From an uncultured Collinsella sp. (GTDB lineage Bacteria > Actinomycetota > Coriobacteriia > Coriobacteriales > Coriobacteriaceae), in assembly GCA_905211615.1 (NCBI GenBank), contig CAJMBB010000086.1, positions 1-8,084 on the forward strand: a stretch of DNA of 8,084 nucleotides. Reading direction: 5' to 3'. Position 1 is the stretch's first letter. Each line of letters starts with the position of its first letter. The position numbers were made by a program, and so were the translations under genes. The notes beneath the pieces are model-generated. The model was not told the origin of the DNA. It did not search any database and worked only from the letters and a program-made list of their open reading frames with translations. Positions 1-6,827 of the stretch are shown piece by piece.

Positions 1-675
1 GCCTGCATCGAGTGGCTCGAGACGCACGCCAAGGCGCTCGCCGACGCCACCGACACCGACGCCATCATGGGCCCCGTGGTGATCGACACGGTGGGCGTCA
101 AGGGCATCGTGTGCGAACGTGCCTTTGAGCTTGCCCGCGAGCACGGCTTTTACTTTGTGGGCGCGCACCCCATGGCGGGCACCCAGTTCTCGGGCTACGC
201 GCACTCCCGCGCCGACCTGTTCCAGGGCGCCCCACTCGTGCTCGTCCCGCCCGCGGTAGACGATGCCCTTAAGCTGGAGCTCTTGGGCCAGGTGCGCGAG
301 ATGGTGCGCCCCTTGGGCTTTGGCAAGTTCAGCGTGACGAACGCCGCCGAGCACGACCGCGTCATCGCCTTCACGAGCCAGCTTGCGCACGTGGTATCCA
401 ACGCCTACGTCAAAAGCCCCACCGCCCAGGTCCACCACGGCTTTTCGGCCGGTAGCTACCGCGATCTCACCCGCGTGGCGCACCTCAACCCGCAAATGTG
501 GTCCGAGCTCATGATCGACGACGCCGACGCGCTCGCCTTCGAGATCGACCATCTGATCGAGTCGCTTGGCGCCTACAGCCGTGCGCTCAAGAACCGCGAC
601 CAGCGCTATCTGGAGAATCTCCTTGCCGAGGGCGACCGCATTAAGCGCGCACTCGACGACGAGGCCTCCCACTAG
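1..675 (+). CDS. tyrA: Prephenate dehydrogenase, 3' part (start upstream of window)
   Basis: Oxidises and decarboxylates prephenate to 4-hydroxyphenylpyruvate for tyrosine synthesis, in the cytoplasm. The frame is open from base 1 to the TAG at 673-675, giving 224 visible codons; the first ATG (67) is internal because coding continues upstream of it. Family motifs, numbered from the first visible codon: DTVGVK (29-34, the D-x-GS-x-K region after the nucleotide fold), GAHPMAGT (54-61), EHD (117-119) followed by TSQLAH (a variant of the usual SHLPH), and GSYRDLTRVA (151-160). The missing N-terminus should hold the NAD(P)-binding GxGxxG. The C-terminus ends in the helical dimerisation region (about residues 185-224) with no ACT domain, unlike Bacillus-type TyrA, and no chorismate mutase is seen in this part. 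It is the first visible gene of the aro cluster, 36 bp before aroB. Confidence 0.93.
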   Translation, partial: ACIEWLETHAKALADATDTDAIMGPVVIDTVGVKGIVCERAFELAREHGFYFVGAHPMAGTQFSGYAHSRADLFQGAPLVLVPPAVDDALKLELLGQVREMVRPLGFGKFSVTNAAEHDRVIAFTSQLAHVVSNAYVKSPTAQVHHGFSAGSYRDLTRVAHLNPQMWSELMIDDADALAFEIDHLIESLGAYSRALKNRDQRYLENLLAEGDRIKRALDDEASH

Positions 676-711
676 ACCACCTATCACGCCAGGTCGAAAG
701 GACCGAAGCTT

Positions 712-1818
712 ATGGCGATTACCATCGATATCGACACCGCACGCCCCTACCAGGTGCATGTTGGCACGTTTTTGCTGGAGCAGGCGGGACCGCTCGTGCG
801 CGCCACTGCCGGCGGCACCAAGGCCGTCATCGTGACGGACGCCAACGTAGGCCCGCTCTACCAGATGCCCGTTAAGCAGAGCCTGGAGGCATCAGGCTAC
901 GAGGTGAGCATCTGCACCTTCGAGGCCGGCGAGGCCCATAAGCGCGCCGAAACCTATGTTGCCATTTTGGAGTTTGTGGCCGAGCACGAGCTTTCGCGCT
1001 CCGACGTGATCGTGGCACTCGGGGGCGGCGTCGTGGGCGATGTGGCGGGCTTTGTGGCCGCGACCTACATGCGCGGCTGCAAGTTTGTGCAGATCCCGAC
1101 GAGCCTGCTCGCCATGGTGGATTCATCGGTGGGCGGCAAGACCGCCATCGACCTGGCTGCCGGCAAGAACTTGGCCGGCGCCTTTTGGCAGCCGAGCGTG
1201 GTTATCGCCGACGTGGGGTGCCTGGCCACCCTCACGCCCGAGCAGTTCGCCGACGGCTGCGGCGAGGTCGTCAAGCACGCCGTGATCGCCGACCCGGAGC
1301 TTTTCGCCGAGCTGGAGAAGACCCCGCTCACGCTGGAGCTGCTCAACCGCGATGTGGCCCGCGTAGCACTCATCATCGCCCGCAACATCGACATCAAGCG
1401 CGCCGTGGTCGTCGCCGACGAGCACGAAACCAACCAGCGCAAGCTGCTCAACTTTGGACACAGCGCCGGACACGCCGTCGAGGCCTGCGAGCACTTTGAG
1501 CTCGGACACGGCAACTGCGTGTCGATCGGCATGGGCATCATCACGCGCGCCGCGGCCCTGCACGGCGTTTGCGATGCTGCACTGCCCGGCCGTATTGAGG
1601 AGCTCTGCGCCCGCCACGGCCTCAAGACCCGCTGCGACCTCAATGCCGATGCCGTCTTTGCCGAGGCGCTCCACGACAAGAAGCGCGCGGGCGACACCAT
1701 CGACCTGGTGATTCCGCACGGCATTGGCCGCTGCAGCATCGACCGCACGCCGCTTTCCACTTTCCACGAACTCATTGCCGAGGGCCTCGGCCAGAAGGGA
1801 GACGCATCCGCATGCTAG
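712..1818 (+). CDS. aroB: 3-dehydroquinate synthase
   Basis: Converts DAHP to 3-dehydroquinate, the second shikimate-pathway step, using NAD and a divalent metal. The 368 residues are the usual full length. NAD-binding GGGVVGD is at 104-110 and the signature PTSLLAMVDSSVGGKT at 129-144. Metal ligands by family alignment are E185 (CGEVVKH), H250 (NFGHSAGH, 247-254) and H266 (GHGNCVSIGM). The glutamate that usually follows the last histidine (HGE) is Asn268 here. The start at 712 is supported by AAAGGA at 697-702, 9 nt upstream. The 3' end overlaps aroA by 7 nt, suggesting translational coupling. The fold is shared with related sugar-phosphate cyclases, but the pathway neighbours make AroB by far the best call. 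Confidence 0.96.
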   Translation: MAITIDIDTARPYQVHVGTFLLEQAGPLVRATAGGTKAVIVTDANVGPLYQMPVKQSLEASGYEVSICTFEAGEAHKRAETYVAILEFVAEHELSRSDVIVALGGGVVGDVAGFVAATYMRGCKFVQIPTSLLAMVDSSVGGKTAIDLAAGKNLAGAFWQPSVVIADVGCLATLTPEQFADGCGEVVKHAVIADPELFAELEKTPLTLELLNRDVARVALIIARNIDIKRAVVVADEHETNQRKLLNFGHSAGHAVEACEHFELGHGNCVSIGMGIITRAAALHGVCDAALPGRIEELCARHGLKTRCDLNADAVFAEALHDKKRAGDTIDLVIPHGIGRCSIDRTPLSTFHELIAEGLGQKGDASAC

Positions 1819-3131
1819 CCCGCATCACCCCGTCCCCGCTTAAGGGCACCGTTCCCGCCATCGCGTCCAAGTCGATGGCGCACCGTCTCATCATCTGCGC
1901 TGCCCTTGCCAACGGAGAGACGCATGTGACCTGCAACACCACCTGCGCCGATATTGAGGCCACGGTCCGCTGCCTCACGGCGCTCGGCGCCCGCATCGAG
2001 ACCGTCGAGGACGGCTTCCAGGTCCACCCCACCATGAAGAGCATTGAGTTCGGCCTGCTCAAGGCCCTTGCCGGCGGCACGCTCGACTGCGGCGAGAGCG
2101 GCTCCACGCTCCGCTTTATGCTGCCCGTCGCCTGCGCGCTGGGGGCAGAGGCAACCTTTGTAGGACAGGGCCGCCTAGGCGCACGCCCGCTGTCCCCGCT
2201 CTCGGACGAGATCATTGCCGCCGGCTGCGACCTACAGGGTCTGGGCGGTTTTCCGCTCAAGACAAGCGGACGCATGCGCCCGGGCACCTTTGTGCTGCCG
2301 GGCAACGTAAGCTCGCAGTATATCTCCGGCCTGCTGCTGGCAGCCCCGTTGCTCGCCCAGCCCTCCTGTGTGCAGGTGACTGGCCTCATTGAGAGCCGCC
2401 CCTACATCAACCTAACGATCCAGGCCATGAAGGCCTTTGGCGTTGAGGTCAACGTCGAGCGCATTCCGGCCAAGGACGGCCAGCCCGAGGTCACGAACTT
2501 CCGCGTGAGCAGCGGCTCGTACCGCACGCCCGGCAGCGTGGCCGTCGAGGGCGACTGGTCCAACGCTGCCTTTTGGCTGTGTGCCGGCGCTATCGGCACC
2601 GACCCCATCACCGTCGAGGGCGTGTCCCTGAGCTCCGCACAGGGCGACCGCAACGTGCTTGCCGCGCTTTCGCGCTTTGGCGCCCGCATCGTGCGCTCCA
2701 CCAACGCCGCCACCGTGCAGTCCGACAAGCTCGCCGGCTTTGAGATGAGCGCCCACGACATTCCCGACCTGGTGCCCGTTATCTCGGCCGTGGCCTCGCT
2801 GGCACAGGGCCGCACCTTTATCCGCGATTGCGCCCGCCTGCGTATCAAGGAATCCGACCGCCTGGCCACCACCACCCGCGAGCTCACCGCGCTGGGCGCG
2901 CAGGTGCGTATTGCCGGCGACGACCTCATCATCAAGGGCGTCGATGCCTTTACCGGCGGCGAGGTCGATTCGCACAACGACCACCGCATCGCCATGATGG
3001 CCGCCATCGCCGCGAGCCGTGCCACCGGCGAGGTCGTGATCCACGGCGCCGAGGCCGTCAACAAGTCCTATCCCGATTTTTTCGACCACTACCGCCTGCT
3101 GGGCGGCAAGGTCACACTCGAGGAGGAATAG
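1812..3131 (+). CDS. aroA: 3-phosphoshikimate 1-carboxyvinyltransferase (EPSP synthase)
   Basis: Transfers enolpyruvyl from PEP to shikimate 3-phosphate, giving EPSP. It is full length at 439 residues. Substrate-site motifs are in family order: SKSMAHR (19-25; K20, S21, R25), CGESGSTLR (93-101, PEP site with G97 at the E. coli Gly96 position), SSQYISGLLLAAP (167-179), DIPD (316-319, with D319 as the likely catalytic Asp), RIKESDR (344-350), NDHRIAMM (389-396) and KSYPDFF (418-424). The residue after R101 is Phe102, where E. coli has Pro101. The GRLGARPLSPL form at 120-130 resembles clostridial and actinobacterial enzymes. The ATG lies inside the last codons of aroB (ATGCTAG overlap), with GGGAG at 1797-1801 as ribosome binding site. 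Glyphosate sensitivity cannot be decided from these residues. Confidence 0.96.
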   Translation: MLARITPSPLKGTVPAIASKSMAHRLIICAALANGETHVTCNTTCADIEATVRCLTALGARIETVEDGFQVHPTMKSIEFGLLKALAGGTLDCGESGSTLRFMLPVACALGAEATFVGQGRLGARPLSPLSDEIIAAGCDLQGLGGFPLKTSGRMRPGTFVLPGNVSSQYISGLLLAAPLLAQPSCVQVTGLIESRPYINLTIQAMKAFGVEVNVERIPAKDGQPEVTNFRVSSGSYRTPGSVAVEGDWSNAAFWLCAGAIGTDPITVEGVSLSSAQGDRNVLAALSRFGARIVRSTNAATVQSDKLAGFEMSAHDIPDLVPVISAVASLAQGRTFIRDCARLRIKESDRLATTTRELTALGAQVRIAGDDLIIKGVDAFTGGEVDSHNDHRIAMMAAIAASRATGEVVIHGAEAVNKSYPDFFDHYRLLGGKVTLEEE

Positions 3132-3132
3132 C

Positions 3133-4230
3133 ATGTCCTCGACCTTTGGCAACGTCTTGCACTTAAGCATCTTCGGCCAATCGCACTCCCCCGCTATCGG
3201 CTGCTCGCTCGATGGCATCCCGGCGGGCATCGCCGTGGACCAGGAAGCGCTGCAGGCCTTTTTGGACCGTCGCGCCCCCGGTCGCGACGAGACCGCGACC
3301 AAACGCCGTGAGGCCGACGCCGCCCACATCATCGCCGGTGTTGTCGATGGACATACCACCGGCGCGCCCATCGCCGCGATTATTGAGAACACCAACACGC
3401 GCTCCAAGGACTATTCCGAACTGCGCCGCAAGCCCCGTCCCGGACATGCGGACTTCCCTGCGCGCGTGAAGTATCACAACATGCACGATGTCGCTGGTGG
3501 CGGGCATTTCTCCGGCCGCCTGACGGCACCCCTGTGCATCGCCGGCGGGATCGCGCTGCAGGCACTCGAGGCCCACGGCATTCAGGTCATGGCGCACGTC
3601 GCGCAAATCGGCGGCATCTCCGACCTGCCCATGGATGATATGGTCTATCGCGAGGCCGACCGCAAGGCGATCCTTACGAACGACCTGCCCTGCATTGACG
3701 CCGCCGCAGCCGGCCGCATGCGCGAGGAGATCCTAGCCGCGCGCGACGAACTCGACAGCATCGGCGGCATCGTGGAGTGCGGCATTTACGGGCTTCCCGC
3801 GGGCATCGGCGACCCCATGTTCGACGGCATCGAGAACCGCATCGCGCAAATCGCGTTTGGCATTCCCGCCGTAAAGGGCGTGGAGTTTGGCATGGGCTTT
3901 GCCGTGGCCGCCATGCGCGGCAGCGAGAACAACGATCCGTATCGCATCGACGCCGAGACCGGCGAGATTGAAGTCGAGTCCAACAACGCCGGCGGCATTC
4001 TGGGCGGCATCTCCACCGGCGCGCCCGTCATGTGGCGTATGGCCGTAAAGCCGACACCCTCTATTGGCCGCGAGCAGCAGACCGTAGACATGGACGCCAT
4101 GGAAAATGCCGAGCTCTCGGTCCACGGTCGTCACGATCCCTGCATCGTCCCCCGAGCTGTCCCCGTAGCCGAAGCAGCCGCCGCCCTCGCCATCTGGGAC
4201 GCCCTCCTCGAGGACGCCGCCCAGCTCTAA
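3133..4230 (+). CDS. aroC: Chorismate synthase
   Basis: Eliminates phosphate from EPSP to make chorismate, using reduced FMN as catalyst; cytoplasmic. The 365 residues are normal length. Family motifs in order: FGQSHSPAIG near the N-terminus (14-23, with catalytic-type H18), RPGHADF (102-108, with H105, the second active-site histidine), AGGGHFSGRLTAP (121-133), SNNAGGILGGISTGAPV (about 283-299) and the C-terminal GRHDPCIVPRAVPVAEA. The usual GESH signature reads GQSH here. AGGGHFSGR is the form I associate with clostridial enzymes, in place of the RGGGRSSAR of E. coli. Only one base separates it from aroA. Its Shine-Dalgarno AGGAGGA (3121-3127, 5 nt spacing) lies inside the last codons of aroA, so the two genes are very likely co-translated. 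Confidence 0.96.
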   Translation: MSSTFGNVLHLSIFGQSHSPAIGCSLDGIPAGIAVDQEALQAFLDRRAPGRDETATKRREADAAHIIAGVVDGHTTGAPIAAIIENTNTRSKDYSELRRKPRPGHADFPARVKYHNMHDVAGGGHFSGRLTAPLCIAGGIALQALEAHGIQVMAHVAQIGGISDLPMDDMVYREADRKAILTNDLPCIDAAAAGRMREEILAARDELDSIGGIVECGIYGLPAGIGDPMFDGIENRIAQIAFGIPAVKGVEFGMGFAVAAMRGSENNDPYRIDAETGEIEVESNNAGGILGGISTGAPVMWRMAVKPTPSIGREQQTVDMDAMENAELSVHGRHDPCIVPRAVPVAEAAAALAIWDALLEDAAQL

Positions 4231-4237
4231 AAATCTC

Positions 4238-4259
4238 TGGGGGCCAACTCCGGCCCCCA
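4238..4259 (+). terminator. GC-rich hairpin after aroC, terminator-like but without a U tract
   Basis: TGGGGGCC (4238-4245) pairs perfectly with GGCCCCCA (4252-4259) around a 6-nt loop, starting 8 nt after the aroC stop. The stem strength and position fit a transcription terminator, but the following bases (CGCCCACCC) contain no T run, so intrinsic termination is doubtful. It may instead pause polymerase or protect the 3' end of the upstream mRNA. Confidence 0.45.
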
Positions 4260-4269
4260 CGCCCACCCA

Positions 4270-4345
4270 GTGATTTTTCTGGGACGGGGATTAAAAAATC
4301 ATTGTGTACCTAATGATTTTTTAATCCCCGTCCCAGAAAAATCAC
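4270..4345. repeat. Perfect 34-bp inverted repeat (two REP-like units in inverted orientation)
   Basis: The arm at 4270-4303 is the exact reverse complement of 4312-4345, around the 8-nt loop GTGTACCT. Each arm is itself a small hairpin: TGATTTTT (4271-4278) pairs with AAAAATCA (4294-4301) around a 15-nt loop holding GGGACGGGGA (4281-4290), and the other arm mirrors this. The element therefore reads as two hairpin units facing each other. It sits between aroC and pheA, ending 21 nt before the pheA start. In RNA the long form would be a very stable hairpin just ahead of the pheA ribosome binding site. It resembles the palindrome at 6765-6807 in its GGGAC(A/G)GG core. The pairing is directly visible; the assignment to a dispersed REP family is inferred. 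Confidence 0.85.
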
Positions 4346-4354
4346 CGACACGTG

Positions 4355-4361
4355 AAAGGGG
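4355..4361 (+). promoter_or_regulatory. Ribosome binding site that fixes the pheA start
   Basis: AAAGGGG ends 5 nt before the ATG at 4367. It favours that start over the in-frame GTG at 4352, which has no comparable upstream site and lies ahead of this Shine-Dalgarno. Confidence 0.75.
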
Positions 4362-4366
4362 CCTCC

Positions 4367-5512
4367 ATGGACCTTGCTGACATCCGCCAGGCCATCGATG
4401 GCATCGACACCACGCTCCTCAACAGCTTTGTCGAGCGCATGGATATTGCCACCGAGGTCGCCAAGTCAAAAATCGAGACGGGCAAGGCCGTCTTCGACCC
4501 CGCCCGTGAGCGCTCCAAACTCAACAACCTCGCCGGCCGCGCGCCCGAGCGCTACGAGGCCCAGACCATCGCCCTGTTTCGTCTCCTCATGAGCATGAGC
4601 AAGGCCGAGCAGCAGCGCTACATCAACGAGCTCAAGGGCATCACCGTCTCGCAAAAGGCCCACGCCACGGCTGCAGCCTTTGACACGCCCTTCCCTCAAA
4701 CGGCCACCGTTGCCTGCCAGGGCGTGGAAGGTGCCTATAGCCAGATAGCCGCGTGCAAACTCTTCGACGTGCCCGACATCGCGTTTTTCGAGACCTTCGA
4801 AGGCGTTATGCGCGCTGTGCGCGACGGCTTCTGCGAGTTTGGCGTGCTGCCCATCGAGAACTCCACCGCCGGCTCGGTCAACGCCGTCTACGACCTGCTC
4901 GCCCAGTTCGACTTCCACATCGTGCGCTCGCTTCGCCTCAAGATCGACCACAACTTGCTCGTCAAGCCCGGCACCAAGCTCGCCGACGTGCGCGAGGTCT
5001 ACAGCCACGGCCAAGCTATTGCCCAGTGTGCCGGCTTTATCGAGTCCCACGGCCTGCACGCCACCAAGTACCCCAACACGGCCATGTCGGCCGAGATGGT
5101 CGCCAACTCCGAGCGCACCGACGTCGCCGCCATCGCCTCGCGCAGCTGTGCCACGCTGTATGGCCTCGAGGTGCTGGAGCCCAATATCCAAGACTCGGAC
5201 AACAACTACACGCGCTTTGTCGTCATCAGCCGCGAGCCGCGCGTCTACCCCGGCGCTAATCGCACCTCGCTCATGATCACCACGGCCAACGAGCCGGGCG
5301 CCCTCTATCGCGTGCTCGAGCGCTTCTACGCACTCAACATCAACCTCATCAAGCTCGAGAGCCGCCCCATCCCCGGCCGCGACTTTGAGTTTATGTTCTA
5401 CTTTGACCTGGACTGCCCCTTTGGCAGCAAGGCCCTCGACGACCTGCTCGACTCGATCGACGACGTATGCGAGAGTTTCACCTACTTTGGCAGCTACACG
5501 GAGGTGCTCTAG
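4367..5512 (+). CDS. pheA: Bifunctional chorismate mutase / prephenate dehydratase with ACT domain (P-protein)
   Basis: Converts chorismate to prephenate and then to phenylpyruvate, the committed route to phenylalanine. The 381 residues have the E. coli P-protein architecture. AroQ-type mutase occupies about 1-90, with R7, R24, K35, D44, R47, E48, S78 and Q82 matching the E. coli active-site positions. The dehydratase spans about 113-290: GVEGAYSQIAA (119-129), PIENSTAG (162-169), EVYSHGQAIAQC (210-221) and the catalytic YTRF (281-284). The ACT domain spans about 299-378, with PGALYRVL (310-317) and ESRP (331-334), the two motifs that bind phenylalanine in feedback-inhibited enzymes. Phenylalanine inhibition is therefore expected. 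The stop codon is directly followed by the ATG of aroE-aroK. Separated from aroC by 136 bp of palindromic spacer, it may be transcribed by read-through or from its own promoter; I see no convincing promoter there. Confidence 0.96.
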   Translation: MDLADIRQAIDGIDTTLLNSFVERMDIATEVAKSKIETGKAVFDPARERSKLNNLAGRAPERYEAQTIALFRLLMSMSKAEQQRYINELKGITVSQKAHATAAAFDTPFPQTATVACQGVEGAYSQIAACKLFDVPDIAFFETFEGVMRAVRDGFCEFGVLPIENSTAGSVNAVYDLLAQFDFHIVRSLRLKIDHNLLVKPGTKLADVREVYSHGQAIAQCAGFIESHGLHATKYPNTAMSAEMVANSERTDVAAIASRSCATLYGLEVLEPNIQDSDNNYTRFVVISREPRVYPGANRTSLMITTANEPGALYRVLERFYALNINLIKLESRPIPGRDFEFMFYFDLDCPFGSKALDDLLDSIDDVCESFTYFGSYTEVL

Positions 5513-6763
5513 ATGACCGATACCGCCGCAACCCGCCCCTACGGCGTGCTGGGCCGCGTGCTGGGCCACAGCTACACCCCAACCATCTACAAGGAGCTCG
5601 CAGGGCTCGAGTACGTGCGCTTTGAGCGCGAGCCCGAGGAACTCCAGGCCTTTATGGCGGGCGACGAATGGGAGGGCACCAACGTGACCATCCCCTACAA
5701 GCGCGCCGTCATGGAATACCTGGACGAGCTGAGCCCGCTGGCCGAGCGCATGGGTAACGTCAACACCATCACACGCCTGCCCGATGGCCGCCTGCGTGGC
5801 GACAATACCGACTACTTCGGTTTTCAGTGCCTGGTCGAGGAGTTGGGCGTTGAGGTTGCCAGCAAAAAGGCCCTCGTGCTCGGTGCCACCGGCGGCGCAG
5901 GCACCACGGCCAGCATGGTGCTCGGCGACCTGGGCGCCATCGTCGTACCCGTGGGTCGCACGAGCGAGGTCAATTACGACAACATCGCGCAGCAATCCGA
6001 TGCCGCGCTGCTCGTCAACTGCACGCCTGCCGGCATGTTCCCCCACTGCCCCGACGCCCCCTGCACGCTCGAAGGCCTCGATGCGCTCGAGGGCGTCATC
6101 GACATTGTCTACAACCCCGCCCGCACGGGTCTGATGCTCGAGGCCGAGCGCCGCGGCATCCCCTGCATCGGCGGCTTACTCATGCTTGTGGCCCAGGCGG
6201 CACAGGCTGTTGAGCGCTATACCGGCCAGGTTACGCCGCGCGAGCGCATCCTGGATGTGACGGAGCGTCTGTCCCGCCGCGAGCAGAACATCGCGCTGAT
6301 TGGCATGCCGGGTTCGGGCAAGACCCGCGTGGGCGAGCAGATCGCCCAGCTCACGGGCCGCGAGCACATCGACCTCGATCGCGCCCTCGAGGAGCGCCTG
6401 GGGATGCCCTGCGCCGACTATATCGTCGAGCGCGGTGAGGCGGCCTTCCGCGAGCAGGAGACGGTAGCGCTGGCCGATATCTCCAAGCGCAGTGGTCTGG
6501 TGCTCTCCACCGGCGGCGGCGTGGCCACGCGCGACGAAAACTATCCGCTGCTGCACCAGAACAGCCAGATCGTGATGCTCAACCGCAAGCTCGACGAACT
6601 CGCCCATAAAGGACGCCCCATCACCGCCCGCGATGGCATCGACAAGCTCGCCGAGCAGCGCATGCCGCGCTACCGCGCCTGGGCCGACTACATCATCGAC
6701 TCACGCGACTGCGCCGCCAACACCGCCCGCGCCGTCCTCGACACCCTCCCACCCGCTCTCTAA
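5513..6763 (+). CDS. aroE-aroK: Fused shikimate dehydrogenase - shikimate kinase
   Basis: One 416-residue frame carries two consecutive pathway enzymes: NADPH-dependent reduction of 3-dehydroshikimate to shikimate, then its ATP-dependent 3-phosphorylation. The dehydrogenase covers about 1-250: LGHSYTP (17-23, where many enzymes have HSxSP), TNVTIPYK (56-63, catalytic-type K63), DNTD (97-100, D100), the nucleotide loop GATGGAG (124-130), NCTPAGM (169-175) and GGLLMLVAQ (220-228). The kinase covers about 258-416: Walker A GMPGSGKT (264-271), DLD (287-289), FREQE (312-316), GGG (334-336), GRP (367-369) and RMPRY (383-387). No internal start with a good ribosome binding site was found at the domain border, so a single fused product is expected. 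The start abuts the pheA stop with no gap; GGAGGT (5500-5505) lies 7 nt upstream, inside pheA. Confidence 0.95.
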   Translation: MTDTAATRPYGVLGRVLGHSYTPTIYKELAGLEYVRFEREPEELQAFMAGDEWEGTNVTIPYKRAVMEYLDELSPLAERMGNVNTITRLPDGRLRGDNTDYFGFQCLVEELGVEVASKKALVLGATGGAGTTASMVLGDLGAIVVPVGRTSEVNYDNIAQQSDAALLVNCTPAGMFPHCPDAPCTLEGLDALEGVIDIVYNPARTGLMLEAERRGIPCIGGLLMLVAQAAQAVERYTGQVTPRERILDVTERLSRREQNIALIGMPGSGKTRVGEQIAQLTGREHIDLDRALEERLGMPCADYIVERGEAAFREQETVALADISKRSGLVLSTGGGVATRDENYPLLHQNSQIVMLNRKLDELAHKGRPITARDGIDKLAEQRMPRYRAWADYIIDSRDCAANTARAVLDTLPPAL

Positions 6764-6764
6764 C

Positions 6765-6807
6765 AAAAACCACCACAAAGGGGACAGGCACCTTTGTGGT
6801 GGTTTTT
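6765..6807. repeat. Perfect 17-bp palindrome with GGGGACAGG core, also terminator-like
   Basis: The arm at 6765-6781 is the exact reverse complement of 6791-6807, around the 9-nt loop GGACAGGCA. It begins 2 nt after the aroE-aroK stop. The right arm ends in TTTTT and the left begins with AAAAA, so the hairpin could work as a short-U-tract intrinsic terminator on either strand, which would reduce aroQ expression from the upstream genes. The core GGGGACAGG (6780-6788) spans the stem-loop junction and resembles GGGACGGGG in the palindrome at 4270-4345. From memory, GGGGACAGGCACC cores within variable palindromes recur in several bacterial groups, some linked to REP-associated (Y1) transposases; no search was made. 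Confidence 0.8.
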
Positions 6808-6827
6808 CAACCGCAAAGGAAGCAACC

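Noticed and set aside
2412..3407. 331-codon minus-strand frame opposite aroA and aroC
   Set aside because: A codon-bias shadow of the real genes on the + strand, with no family motif.
4352..4366. GTG start adding five residues to PheA
   Set aside because: The Shine-Dalgarno AAAGGGG lies downstream of this GTG and is properly spaced for the ATG at 4367.
4231..4366. Possible riboswitch, T-box or phenylalanine leader peptide ahead of pheA
   Set aside because: No short Phe-rich frame, T-box sequence or known aptamer pattern was seen; the spacer is accounted for by the GC hairpin, the inverted repeat and the ribosome binding site.
4466..6046. 526-codon open frame on the minus strand, antisense to pheA and aroE-aroK
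   Set aside because: It lies wholly opposite two genes with full family motifs. Its composition (rich in Gly, Ala, Val, Asp, His) is the mirror of G+C-biased codons, and it shows no recognisable domain.
6633..6827. Upstream in-frame start that would lengthen aroQ by 65 residues
   Set aside because: The extra part overlaps aroE-aroK in another frame and crosses the palindrome. Type II dehydroquinase homology begins at the ATG at 6828, which has a good ribosome binding site.
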